A stretch of DNA of 64,000 nt from Cheiracanthium punctorium. Lineage: Eukaryota; Arthropoda; Arachnida; Araneae; Cheiracanthiidae. Within the stretch, counting starts at the first letter, position 1; every line of letters starts with the position of its first letter. Positions 43,998 through 55,883 of the stretch are shown here, piece by piece. The DNA lies in assembly GCA_038373885.1 (NCBI GenBank), contig JAWZYV010019913.1, positions 670,001 to 734,000 of the forward strand, written 5' to 3'. Under the pieces are notes generated by a model. It was not told the DNA's origin. It searched no databases and saw only the letters and a list, made by a program, of their open reading frames with translations. Position numbers and translations under genes: made by a program.

Positions 43998-44035
43998 TTA
44001 GATCGACAACCGCACACTAGGCCAGAACCAATAAC
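43998..44035 (+). repeat. Dispersed ~150-bp repeat, copy 4, right part
   Basis: TTAGATCGACAACCGCACAC and TAGGCCAGAACC complete the family order begun at 41738-41876, on the far side of the Transib-like element. Confidence 0.7.
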
Positions 44036-45180
44036 ACTCTGGATGGTAAATGGTAGATAGTTGGACTAATAACACTGCAGTCATATACCGATGTTCAGTG
44101 AATTCACTCGGTCATTGGTCGGCAGAAAGCGCTTTCAAATTTCTATATCTAGCTATTATATTGAGGTAATCCGCGACGTACAGTTTCACTGCACTGTTAA
44201 GGTTTATATTATAAAAACAGAAATTGATGTATTTATTCACAATTTGTTAACTTTTAACACGTTTTATCAAAATTACCGCTGTAGAAGCAACTTGGGGGCT
44301 AAAATATACTGTCGTAAATAAACATGTTTAATATTTATGGCTGTCTGGTATGAAAGAATTAACACTGGAATATTTTCCCAAAAACTATTCTAAAATTTCC
44401 CAAAAATTTTATAGAAAAAAAATGCAAGACTCACATTAAAAAAAAAATTTTTACACAGAAGATTGACCCAAAAATTCTCTTTTAAAAAGTCATTTAGGAC
44501 TGCAGTAATGTTGTGAAACGACCTTTGCAAATAAGTCTCAGGAGCTTCAAAAGAAACTTTTTTCTTATGAAAGAGTAGAAAGAGATGAACTTAAATAGGC
44601 AATTAGGTACTTACTTAGTTAAAAGCAGCTGAAACAGGAAAGCTGAAAAATTATATTTCTCAACAAAAGAAACAGCAACAAACAAGATAAAACATTTTTG
44701 GATTTTTGTATCGGTTGTATGTCTAATGCATGTTTGCATATAGTTGGCTGTTAAAATCTCTTCTAATTTAAATCAGTTCTTTTTCATTGTAATTCAGACT
44801 TTTAAAGATAGAGCCACAGCAAAACAAATATGAAATGCATGACAAAGTTGACTTTTTCATCAACCCGTGGTACCAAAAGGAAATTTTGCACTGATGATTA
44901 ATTTGTTGCAATAAGACATGAGGAAGAAATATAAATAGCGTAAAGTGCACCAATTATAAAACATTTTCCGATTAAGAAATGGTTACGAATATGTATACTA
45001 CATACTTACTCCACACCGAATAATTAAAGCAAATAAGTCAGTATCAATAAAACATCCAGTATTCCATAAGTACCCATTTAGCGTAATACACAGATTTTTT
45101 TCCTTCTTTAATTATAGTAATTCAGCTATTTACGCATGTTATGTTCACAATTAGGTTTGGTAGTCCTAAAGTCGTGATAA
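44036..45180. other. No recognisable gene; weak family X similarity
   Basis: At about 44470-44560, AAAAAGTCATTTAGGACTGC and GACCTTTGCA loosely follow the family X order. Frames at 44091-44321 and 44768-44953 resemble no known protein. Confidence 0.35.
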
Positions 45181-45890
45181 TACGTGGGCAGTTCGATAAG
45201 TTCGTGCAAAGTCTAAACGGTGGCTCCACTATACCATCTCACTGCTATATCCGCTTTCTAGCAATCTTTGGAGATTCGTTGACGTTTTGACTATTGCCAG
45301 TCACGAAGAATAGATTTGATTTCTATAAAAATAGTTGCGGGTGATCTAGCTCCACGAGAATCCTTTCCTTTTTAGCACGTCCTTTACCGTAAAATAATTG
45401 TCCTTTTTAACAGCAATTACTTTTAATAGCACTAACATCTGCTGAAAAATGGAAGAATGCGAGGACAGCTGGATAGATTGCCCAATGCTGAAAAAAGGGC
45501 AGCCGTTGCCATCGCTCGACTTAACTACCAGCAAGATGGCGGACGACCTTTTTTCAGCATTGGGAAAGGGTTGCGCCTCAAAGGGTTAAGGAAAGTGGCA
45601 AGGAAAGGCCAAGTGGTTAAGCAAGTGCTTATGTCCATGGCCACTTGTATTTCTGCGTTACAAAGACGCAGTGATGAAAATTCTTTTTCTGTGTCCGAAA
45701 TGTGCGGGGTGGGGGCCGCGGGGAGGGAATGTGTTCGTTTGGGAAACTTTTATCCAAAAAATATTTTACATCTAAAAGAAACTTCGTCAACGAATCTCCA
45801 AATATTTCTGTAAAACGAATATAGCCGTGAGACTGTATAGTGGAGCCACCGTTTAGACATTGCACAGGCTTATCGAACTGCCCACACGTA
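45181..45890. mobile_element. Tc1/mariner-type MITE with ~105-bp inverted repeats
   Basis: The left arm TACGTGGGCAGTTCGATAAG, then AAACGGTGGCTCCACTATAC and TTTGGAGATTCGTTGACG, is matched by the reversed right arm at 45890-45786. TA lies at each end. An internal 18-bp perfect inverted repeat, CCCAATGCTGAAAAAAGG, brackets 45481-45564. The interior also matches the foldback family at 21.1 kb. Frames of up to 118 codons inside have no recognisable domain. Confidence 0.8.
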
Positions 45891-46082
45891 CACTGCAAAA
45901 ACAGTCTGTCAAATTTACAGAAAAAAACTGTCAGCCAGGACACCAGTTTATTTCCGTTATTTTACAGAAATTTTCCGTATATGGGAAAAAATACGGAAGA
46001 CTTCTGTAAAATATGTGCAAATAAACTGGCGTCCTGGCTGACACTTTTTTTCTGTCAGTTTAAAAGACTTTTTTTTGCAGTG
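45891..46082. mobile_element. 192-bp MITE with ~65-bp inverted repeats (CACTGCAAAAA)
   Basis: The left end CACTGCAAAAACAGTCTGTC, then CTGTCAGCCAGGACACCAGT, is mirrored at the right by ACTGGCGTCCTGGCTGACA and TTTTTTTTGCAGTG. TA borders both ends. It begins directly after the neighbouring element's last base. The same left end starts the tandem-array element at 58629. Confidence 0.88.
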
Positions 46083-46084
46083 TA

Positions 46085-47246
46085 CGTACATATTTGTGAG
46101 CATTTGGACATATGTTTACAAAAAAGTAAAATAAATAAATAAATAAAAGAAACGATTCTAACTGTGTTAGAACGGTTGAAAAATGGATTTCATATGCTGT
46201 TAGTGTGCATAAAATATGTTGAGAGAATAAGAACAAAGAAATCCAAAAGCACAAGCGAATTTCTTAATTTCTGAAAAATTGAAAACACTGTACATTGAAA
46301 ACTTTTTAATTGAAAATTCATCAAAATTTCATAGAAAATTTTTTCCATATCTCTAAAAAAACCTACTGAGTTAAAATAAGTCATTTTCAAAACAGCATCT
46401 ATGAAACAGAAAATAAAGAATCAGTTGAACACATGCACACACAAAAAGCTTCAACGCTTATTTTATTTAATAAAAATAATTTGAAAATTAAAGTTAAGGT
46501 GCTCTAAAAGAATTTGAACTCAACTTATTCAATAAGAAAATTAAAAAATTTAAAATATGAAGCGCATACCCCATTTAGACTTGATACTCGTTCATTCGGT
46601 TTGAAAACTGGAAGCTTAGTGATCATTTACTTGCACTCTGTATAATTTATTTTTATATGCTTAGGCAGACGTTTTATCATAACTGCACTCTGTTTAGAGA
46701 CAGTTTAGACATATCTGGAAGACAGGTGTTATTCTTTTCACAATTTATTTCTGATGTAAATTTTTTTTTGTAAAGAAATAAGCTTTCATGATGTGCAAAC
46801 TTTTCTTATAGGTAGCATTTTAGAGATCTTGTGTACGAAAGTTTATTTAGAAATTTAAATGCATCTTAAAATACGACATTTAAGTATTAAAGGGACACAT
46901 TATCTTTTCTAAATATTTGGTTTGTTTCAAAAATAACATTAAAAACTGTGTCTGAACTATAATTTAATGATGAAATGTTAGAACCTTTTCACAAGATATT
47001 TTCATTCTTACGTGTGCTAATATATGTCACAAAATACTGAACAGGGATTTTAGATACATACAGCATTATATTTAATACCAGTTTTTTGCATTATCATATT
47101 TAAGGCAAAATGATCAAATTGAGCATTTCTGAAATATTTCATTTAAAAAAAAAGCAAAAGCAAAACACCTTAATGATGATTCCATGCCTGCATTAATTGC
47201 ATACATAATAAAGAACCTGTGTAAAAAAGGATTAAATTCTATCTCA
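46085..47246. other. No recognisable gene
   Basis: AT-rich; an (AAAT)n run lies at about 46128-46147. No recognisable frames. Confidence 0.4.
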
Positions 47247-48046
47247 TACAGGGTGATTCCGGGAGAGGTGGACCATGTTTTTTCTTCGTATTCTAAAAGC
47301 ACACATTCCATATATTTACATATATGTAAAGTTTTATTATTTATACATATACTGAGTGTATAATGTGTGTTATAAAAATCCTAATTCATGAGCTCATATA
47401 TTAAAAGGAATTTTTAAAAGGATTTCTTAACAGTATTTATTTTGTGGTCGATCTCACTACCCCAATAAAATAATGAAATAATTGAATGTATTAAATTTAT
47501 AAACTTTATTTTCATTTCATGAAAACTAAATTGACTTAGCTAATATCAAGTTTGCACAAAATATTACATTACCTTTAAATGTATGAATGTTAAACATATT
47601 TCCTAAATTTTTAATAGATTTAAACACTGCATAAAAATGTTTTTATGTACTGTGAGTAAGAATGTTTTGCAATAACTTATTTCTTGCTGTATAATATTTT
47701 CCCCCAATGATTGCTTGTCACACCAAAAAACGTGAATACCCTTCATGAAGCGAATGCAAAAAATTATACGCACTCTATCAAAATCTACTTTTTCGGCGAA
47801 TCCTAAGCATTGGATTACCTTCAAACCATCTGCATAGTTATCCCAAAAATTCCAAAATTCCAGATGTATTTGTATGGCCAGTCTCTCCTGGGGGCGGATA
47901 CAGAGGGAGGGAGACCCCCAAACCCTTGGGAAAAGTATACTTACATAGCATATAATAGGCTTTCCCAGAATTAGGACCTGATAAATTTTCTGGATCTTCC
48001 TTTCGTCTCTCCCGTTTAAAAGTGGTCCATCTCTCTCAATCATCGG
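47247..48046. mobile_element. Degenerate inverted-repeat element (GGGAGAGGTGGACC ends)
   Basis: The left end TACAGGGTGATTCCGGGAGA, then GGTGGACCA, pairs imperfectly with the reversed right end GATGATTGAGAGAGATGGAC, then CA. A hAT-like single end, CCTGGGGGCGGATACAG, lies inside at about 47887. A minus-strand frame of 146 codons (47603-48043) starts within the right end but resembles no known protein. Confidence 0.5.
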
Positions 48047-48222
48047 AGTGAGAATTACAAAGCCCTCTGACTCTACACTGTGAATTCCACGTCGTCATTC
48101 GATACTGTATCCATATTTAGATTATTGAGCCACTGATAATTTCATTTCTATTTTAGAGGTGGGATGGCGAAATTTTATTAGCACATTCAAATTACAAATT
48201 GGAAAAAAAAACTATTTAAAAC

Positions 48223-49067
48223 TAGGGATGCAACAGATATCCGGAAACATACTGCATCCGGCCTATCCGGTCAATATATCGGATAATTGGCAGTAGCAGG
48301 ATACTACAAATATCCGGCAGTACATCCGGCCTAATATTATATTCAGCTAAATAACATAATGAATAAATAAAAAAAAATTACAGTAATAAAAAATCCAAAA
48401 AAACCCAAAGTTTTGTGAAATTATTTTGTTTTCAATACTTTTTAGAATGTATTTTTATCATGTAAAGAGAGAAAATGGTGGAAAAAAATTAAGTACTTCT
48501 ATCTTTTTTTTAAGGATTGGAGTAAATTATAATTGGAAGAAATTACTCTACAAAAGTACTGTTTTTCAATCATTGTAAGAATTCGGTTACATTTTCCCCC
48601 CCACCATAAATTGACCCTGCTTATGAGACTAGTGTACTTGCTGTAGTACTGCTGGCAGGTGACAAAATGGTCCCCTCCTTTCCCAATTTCGATAAAGTAA
48701 GGAAATTTATTACATTGATTTTATAACAGTTGAATGGAGATGACTTTCTTTCAAGAACTGATTTTTTAAAGATAATTATCTAACTTTTGAGGAATAATAC
48801 TTATGACATTGCTATTTGTATGACTTTAATTGCAGTAAAACTGGTACTGAATTCATGGAAACAATCCCAAAAGGATTTCTGATTTTTGAATTAAATGATT
48901 CGAAACTAATGAGAAAATTTAAAGAAAAAAGTAATATCTCAATAATCTAAGAAAACTAGTGAAAAAAAAAGAAAAAGAAAACACACTGCTACCTGATAAC
49001 CGGATATCCGGGTGAAAGTTTAGCAGGAAAAACGTATCCGGCCACATTGATATCCGTTGCATCACTA
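48223..49067. mobile_element. hAT MITE with TATCCGG motifs, perfect 8-bp target duplication
   Basis: TAGGGATGCAACAGATATC at the left and the reversed right end TAGTGATGCAACGGATATC agree in 17 of 19 bases. TTTAAAAC flanks both sides (48215-48222, 49068-49075). Subterminal ATCCGGC and TATCCGG motifs cluster at both ends, as in hAT transposase binding regions. No transposase is visible in 845 bp. Confidence 0.93.
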
Positions 49068-49075
49068 TTTAAAAC

Positions 49076-49850
49076 ATAGAAAAGAGACATTTTTGTGCAA
49101 AAATTCACCGATGACCTTGGAACTAATTTTGCAAGTATGAAAAAGTCTTAAATGATTGATAACAGCTTTTGTAGAATTTTACCTTTGTAGAAATTGTGCA
49201 AAATGAAGCATATCCTTTTGAGCTTATATCTTCGAGTAAGTCTTATTGTTTACAAGTTACTAAAAAAAAACCCTCTGCTAAGAATTAATAATGCCTTGTT
49301 TTATTCAACGTCAAGGAATTTTATGAAGTTTTAAACTCCTACGTTCATTGAAAAGAGATCTAATTCATCACAATTATCGTTAAAAGGATTTTTACAAATC
49401 TAGAAAAGAACGAAACAAAAGTTTTGTTTAATTTTCATTCACTAAACGCAGCATAAAACATTTTTCATCGTTTAGCTAAGAAGCCTTAAATAAAAATAGA
49501 CAAACAAAGGTGCTAATGTGTTTTCGAATACAGACATATCTAGACACTATATAAAAATAATTATATTAGCTCATGGGATATACAATCCGCACATCCCTTC
49601 AGATTTTATCCAGAACTTCCCTTTTATCATTTTGTTTATTTGAATTATCAAGTATGAACTCTGAAAAATATTGAAAAAGGGTGTCTTGATACCGCGGCTT
49701 AGAAAGAGATGAACGATGTTTACATTTAGATAAATATGTGGCATTTTACGACTTTTCTATGAAGAAATAGTTTTGCATTTGTTACAGGAATTAATCGTTT
49801 AGAAGACACCCTGTGTTACGTTATATTCAATTCTTGCGAAGAAAACTTAA
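49076..49850. other. No recognisable gene; small inverted GGGTGTCTT pair
   Basis: GGGTGTCTTGATA at about 49680 and GAAGACACCCTGTG at about 49802 form a small inverted pair resembling the end of the next element. Confidence 0.4.
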
Positions 49851-49851
49851 A

Positions 49852-50886
49852 CAGGGTGTCTACCATCATGCAAAGGTCACGAAAGTCACGGAAAAGTCAA
49901 GAAATGAGAAAAAGGTCACGAAAGTCAAGAAAAGGTCAAGAAATTAAGCACTAGGTCACGATTAGCGACTCAACTACGCTTTTCCCATTTCATTCAAATT
50001 CTTAGTTTCTAATCTTTTGTGACAGACAAAACTTAACAGTTTTTCATGTATTTATTTTATAGGAAAATATTAAAATACTGTTCGTTTGCTATTTATAAAA
50101 TTCATTTAAAATGTCATTTACATGTTATTTAGCAGAAATCATCAAAAAATTTGTCTGCCAAATAGTTGTATAGTGAACTGACAATATTTCAATATGTCAA
50201 ATGCGTGTTGTTTTACTCCTTGGGAATTTCAAAAGTTGGCAAGTATGTGTCTTCAAACCTTGAGAAAAGTATATCAGTTATCCACCTTCTCTCCTCAAAA
50301 AAAGTTAAAATTGTTGGATTTAAGTGTAATTTTTTTTCTCCCTTCATTCCCTGTTAAATTCAGTGTTTTGATTATTTTCCACATTTTCTTTTTTAAAAAC
50401 AATAACTTGGATTCCACTTTAAATTATAATTATCACTGATCCCCATGTTTCATAGCTAATAACTTAAATTTCCCAAAAGTTTTATGATATATTATAGACT
50501 TTCATAAGTTCTGTGTTAATATAGATGTAAAAAGATGTACAATGTACAAGCTACATACATGTTTACAAAATAGCAGTTGGTCCAAGTTAACTGAAAGCAA
50601 ATGGCTGATCAGTGAAAAAGTTGAAAAAAAAATAACTCTTTAAAAATGGGAAGGGGGGAAGAAAAACTCGAAGAATTTTGTGATTCATTGTTAAAATCAA
50701 AATCAGTTGCATATTTTTCTGCAAAATTTCCCCCAATCCTAGAACGCCGGATAGAACATATTCTACATCCCTGCCACGATGTATTTTTGATATTAGAGTT
50801 TCGTATTTGTTATGGTCAAGAAAAGATCAAGAAAAAGTCAAGAAAAGGTCAAGAAATCAAGCTTACTTTTTGTGGTAGACACCCTG
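49852..50886. mobile_element. Inverted-repeat element (CAGGGTGTCTACC) with GTCAAGAAA motifs
   Basis: CAGGGTGTCTACC at the left and GGTAGACACCCTG at the right are perfect 13-bp inverted repeats. GGTCACGAAAGTCA and AAAGGTCAAGAAA motifs repeat inside both ends. TTAAA lies directly outside each end. The interior frames (50166-50439, 50646-50966) resemble no known protein. The class is uncertain: a TTAA-type target would suggest piggyBac, but the terminal bases are not typical of it. Confidence 0.75.
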
Positions 50887-50915
50887 TTAAACATCATCGC
50901 GAAGAAAACTTAAAC

Positions 50916-53385
50916 AAACAAACAAACAAAAAACCTTTGGCGTCAAATATTTCACAAACCAGCTAATTAAATTCGAAATGATTTACTTTAAAATTTGTAA
51001 AAAGTCTCCTAATTAGTATTTTTTGTCGTTTACTTTTGAATGAAGGCCTAAAGGGTCATCGTATTATTTGGCGAAAAAAGAAAGTCTGACTTAAATATTT
51101 CAGAATGCGATAATGAAGATTCGTAAATGATACGTAACTTTAAATTTTATAAATGGCTACTCCTCAGTTCATTGAAAACATAAGAATATGCAATATTATT
51201 TCGTACGTAGCGTAATTTTTGCTTGAGAGTCTGTTATTCTAATTGAGTTACGAAAAGAGTTGTAAACTAGTTACATCAAATTGATTTATATTTCACTTAC
51301 TAAGACTCGGACTCATCTTTGAAAGTAGTTTTATTTATTTTTTTTCAACTCGGAACTATTCAATGTGTCCGTTTTAAGACAAGGAAACGACAAACATAAT
51401 GTCAAGGATGATAACGGAATCTAAGCAGCAGATATTGAATTCAAAATCCTTCTTTACTTAAAAATTCGTAAAATATCTCCTAATTTATATATTTTTTTAA
51501 TTTTTCATTTAAAAGAGGGCAAAATGAATATTCTGTCAATCGTCAAAATATGAATAAGTTATGACGGATAAAATTAAAGATACTACAGTTTTTAAATTAT
51601 TTTGCGAAAACTTTTGTCAAAAGGGATGCTTATTTAAGAAATTAATAAAAAATCTGAAAATTGTGTTACATATTCAGAACAAACTGCTTTTACAGACACA
51701 CATAAGAAGATCGGAGGTTACAAAACTACATTCATATCCAGCCAGTTACAAACTTTGTATACTTTCAGATTTTATTATAAACTCACTGCTCTTGTAGGAA
51801 GTAATTATATGTTAAAATATATAATTAATGTGTCCCTTAAGAGTGCGAAAAGATTCTGCGTATTTGAACTGAACGCAGAGGAAGAAATTTAGTTTGAAAC
51901 GAGAACCTTTATTAGTTTTGGAAGAATTTACATTTATTATTTTTGGAAATGTGTGAAAGATAAATCTAAGTTCTCAGGCGACAAATAAAGACTGCATCTA
52001 GATACTTTATGGAATTCGATAAAAGAACATTGCAATTAAAATTTTACAAAATTTTCCCTAAGACATTAAGTTGCTCAGCGTATTTATTTTAAGATAAGTG
52101 AAATTTTATCAAACAGGCATTTTATTTTCTCGGGCTCTCATTTCTAAAATGCAAAGGATTGTTCAGTTTGTCGTAAAACGACACTCTCCAAGAGCCAAAA
52201 AGAGCACATGAAAGAACTTGAGCTTTAAACGTTCGGAAGACAGTAAAAAGGAAAAAAAAATGAAATTGTTCAATGTGTTCTAAAGATAAATCAATTTCGA
52301 AATGTTACACGAATTTTTTTTTCGTCAGTAAAAAGTTGTTTAAAAAGGCTATTCTAGCTAAAAGCGTTCAACTACAAGGTAAATCAAGTTGGCAATAGAT
52401 CAATCTGCAGCGATTTAAAACGCAGTCTTAAACTACCACTCTGTATCAGCGTTATAAAAAGTCCAAGGACTTTTTTATGACACTGAAGTAATCTGAATAC
52501 ATTTAAATAAATTATTTGGAAAGTGCTGAACTTTGAATTAGAAAGGAAAAGAATATTTGGCTATAATTTTCTTAGTCAAATGAAAACTATAAAAGAAATT
52601 CAACGGTTATTCTGTACGCTAGATCCAACTTTCCCGTTATACCTGCAGCATTACCACTGAACAATACATTGAAAAAGGAGTAGATTATTTTCAACATTAA
52701 AGCTAGTTTATTTATTTATTTTTTACTGTAAAGGTATTATGCAACTAATAGTATTTTTACGGATAGAATCTTTCAAAATCTGACCATACAAAGATGATAT
52801 AAAGCAGAATTTCTCCAAGACTGAACTTTGGTGCGATTTGTGTTAGTATACAAACTATTTAGGCACGACATTCTCAATTAAAGAGGAACTAAACAAGAAG
52901 AGAAAAGAATACTAAAGGATTTACCGATTTTATAAACATATTGACGTACTTTCCGTAGTACCACCCTCCCACCTCCAAAGACGAAATCGAATGCTGGTAG
53001 TAGTTTAGACACATTATCAAAAATAAATAAATTAATAAATACACCTACTGATATTTTAAAGCGTTATCTACATCTTAAATGTTGTCTTAACTTCAAGACA
53101 AAGTGCCAAACTATCAACTTATGTTCATCCGCTAGATTTCTTGCACTTCATTCATCTGAAATGGACATAGTTCCCTGTTGGATGATGAAAACTGTTCGGG
53201 TAAGCTTTTAGAAAACCTGCTACAGTATTTTAATTTGAGATTAATTCAGCACTGCAATAATGATTAGTTGAAAATATAAAAGTAGAGTTCGAAAAATCTA
53301 AAATTTTCAACATGCCCGATCAAACATATTGCTCAAAAAATACATGCCCGTAGAAAAAATGTATATGCGTGAAAAAAAAATCACA
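50916..53385. other. AT-rich stretch without recognisable gene
   Basis: About 2.5 kb without recognisable domains. CTCCTAATTA.TATTTTTT-like strings around 51007 and 51477 suggest a weak local duplication of about 470 bp. Confidence 0.4.
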
Positions 53386-53390
53386 TAGGT

Positions 53391-54028
53391 TGTGACGAAG
53401 TTAACATATTTTTCGCATCTTAAAATAATGTTGCTCTTTCAAAATCAAATATTCCGCATTAATTTCTCTCTCCAATTTGCTTTTCTGCTTGATAAGTGCG
53501 CGTTTGTTTTTTGTTCGCGTTTGTGGTTTTTATTCTAAATTAATTTCGCTTTAGCATTTGCAATGTAACTTCTTGGTGGCTGTCGGTCGTCCGTCTTTGC
53601 TTTCTCACGGGGGTTGTAGGCTTTTGTATTGGCATTCGCCAAATTCTGGATCTTCTGTCTTGGCAATATTCATTTTATCCGTTTGTTTCAAATTTTTATA
53701 TTGTTTACGCCTACCGGACGGTGGTTGTCACGTGGGGATGTGTTTTATGAGTGCTCATATTTTACTCGCTAACCTGTAAAGAGCTGGCAGTTTTGTAAGA
53801 AGTTTTCAGAAGACTTCTTGATTGCTCTCCGTCAGAGGAGGTTGTATTCTTTTTATGGGACTCCGGCACGCCGGTGGCGGAACGATTAGATATGTTCCTG
53901 GTGTTATTTTTATGAATCAATGTACTGTACGTAATTGAAGTTGTTTCCTTTAAGACTGTTTTGCTGATACCTCCAATAAACGTAGCTTTTCAGAATTCGA
54001 GTCGTCTTCCTGTTTTGCTATCTCTACA
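53391..54028 (+). mobile_element. Probable 5' LTR of a Ty3/gypsy-type element
   Basis: Begins TGTGACGAAG and ends CTCTACA, giving TG...CA ends. An AATAAA polyadenylation signal lies at about 53976-53981, some 50 bases before the end. Its last 75 bases recur at 58340-58414. The left boundary is inferred from the TG start alone, since no full second LTR is present. Confidence 0.5.
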
Positions 54029-54611
54029 GGTCTCATGGATATTTTAATACATTATACGTCCTGAAAACGGCCGAGGGAAATTCTCTGTGATCGACCTCCG
54101 ACAACTCCCTCATAAAAACTTGGTGCGGCATGACCAGCTCGTTTACACGAGTAATTGGTCCCGGCACGTCACCGTCTGTCGGAGTTTCCTTTTGCCAAAG
54201 TAAGCCAAAAAAAAACCTGTTCCTACTTAAGCAAAACAAATGTTCTGCGGACTCTCCCGTCTCCATGTCATCGGAATTTTGAAGTCTCCCTGCGGTGATT
54301 CGGTGACTGAACCTATTCTGTTATGCTGCTATGTTCTGTGCCGTCCTGGTGTTATGAACTTTCTCCGATTTTATTGACGGATTAGAAGATTTTTGGTTAT
54401 CCAGCGTTGTGCGACTCTACTGAAACCTAATTGCTGTCCCCAGTGATGATACCTGTGCCTTCTAGCCAGCGGTATGTGTGTCGCTCCCGAAATCAAAAGT
54501 TATAGACTTGTATGGTTCTCCGGGTCTAGTTTACATTTTCCGTTATGACCGTTCCGGTGTTACGATGTGCTTCAGTATTACGATGCGCTTCTGTTTACGA
54601 TGAGCAGACAT

Positions 54612-54649
<38 letters not shown>

Positions 54650-54911
54650 TCCGCTACCCGTGTTCGATGTTCCCGAAGTCATCCTATGTTTACTGTGTTT
54701 TGCCGATACTTCTGGTCAACTTTAGTGGAAAGCGAAAGTGGTGTTCGGTGCTCTGAACTAAGTGTGTTTTTGTAAATGCATTCGGAACATTTTATGTGTC
54801 TATAAAGGATTAAAATTTTGAATTTTTCATTCATAAGAAGATAATTTTGGCGTTTTGTGATGTTTTATATGTCATTTAAATAGGTAATTCATTTATTTTA
54901 ACTATTGTAGA
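54029..54911 (+). other. Leader between LTR and gag
   Basis: Non-coding leader. The part to 54114 is repeated at 58415-58500. A run of 36 T lies at 54613-54648. A primer-binding site could not be assigned with confidence. Confidence 0.4.
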
Positions 54912-55670
54912 ATGTCCAAAATTCCTGATTTTTCTGTTAACATTCCATCATTTGATGGTAATGCCGGAGAATAAAAACATTTTGGAGGACTTAGCAACTT
55001 TAAATAAATGGTCCAATGGAAAAACTATTTTGTATTTCAAGACTAACTAATTGGTCCAGCATTACAGTTTTTTATTGAAAATGAGGTTGTAAATAAAGCG
55101 AAAGATTTTGATGTAATTAAATTAGAATTTGTAAAATATTTTAGTAATAATGAAATTCTAGCTCCAGTAGCCGAGCTTAATAATTTGAAATTTGAAGATT
55201 TTAACTCTGTAACTGCTTTTGTTCATCAATTAAATGTTTTGGTTTCTAAGGTATATAAAATTAAAGATTCTCAAGCTCTTGATGATATTAAATATGTTAA
55301 ATTGATGTCGGATTTGCCATCTAACATTAGAGTTAAAATTTTGGAGGATAACATAACTGACTATTCTAAAGCTGTTGCGAGTGTCCAGCAATTACAAAAT
55401 ATGACACAATCTGAAGCACTTGTTTTGGCTAATCAACAAGAAGCCCCGGTGTTTGCAATTTCTGAAAAAATTGAAGAATTGGCTTCAAAAATTAATGATT
55501 TAACTTTTAAAAATTTTACTTCTGGTTCTGCTGACACCAATCATAATGCTTCTGCTTCTGAGCAACGGAATTTTTTCAGACAACATAGACCTCATAATAT
55601 GCAGTTTAAATACAGAAATACAGTTTTTCAAAATTATGACAGAAGTCAAAGTAGTATTATCTGCCATTAA
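54912..55670 (+). pseudogene. gag: gag, Ty3/gypsy-type, three early stops
   Basis: The ATG at 54912 opens MSKIPDFSVNIPSFDG, typical of the start of a retrotransposon Gag. Three TAA stops fall within the first 60 or so codons, yet the same frame resumes and stays open from 55185 to 55670 (161 codons). That part holds a helical capsid-like region (FVHQLNVLVSKVYKIKDSQA, LMSDLPSNIRVKIL). A 22-bp string, GTCAAAGTAGTATTATCTGC, occurs twice near the end (about 55646 and 55677) and places a stop between the two. A cysteine pair, CQLC, follows. The product would package element RNA, but this copy is broken. Confidence 0.75.
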
Positions 55671-55883
55671 TTAGAGGTCAAAGTAGTATTATCTGCCAAT
55701 TGTGCTCCGGCAGACATCTGCACTCTAGTGTAGAAAATTTAAAGTTTTGCACAATACTCAACAAAATAATAATTTTGGTCGTCGACCCTACTTCCGAAAT
55801 TCAAGAACAAATTTTTCCAATGACAATAATTTAAACTAATTTCGAGGTGTGCTTTAACTGGTGGGAACACATCTCGGTCTTTC

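Noticed and set aside
45457..45943. Frames of 100-118 codons as proteins
   Set aside because: They lie inside inverted-repeat elements, on both strands at once, with no recognised domain.
47603..48043. 146-codon minus-strand frame as a gene
   Set aside because: It begins inside the right inverted end of a degenerate element and runs across a hAT-like end. No domain is recognised. It could be a transposase remnant, but nothing supports that.
49852..50886. Firm piggyBac assignment based on flanking TTAA
   Set aside because: The flank TTAAA is suggestive, but the ends start CAGGG rather than a typical piggyBac end, and no transposase is visible.
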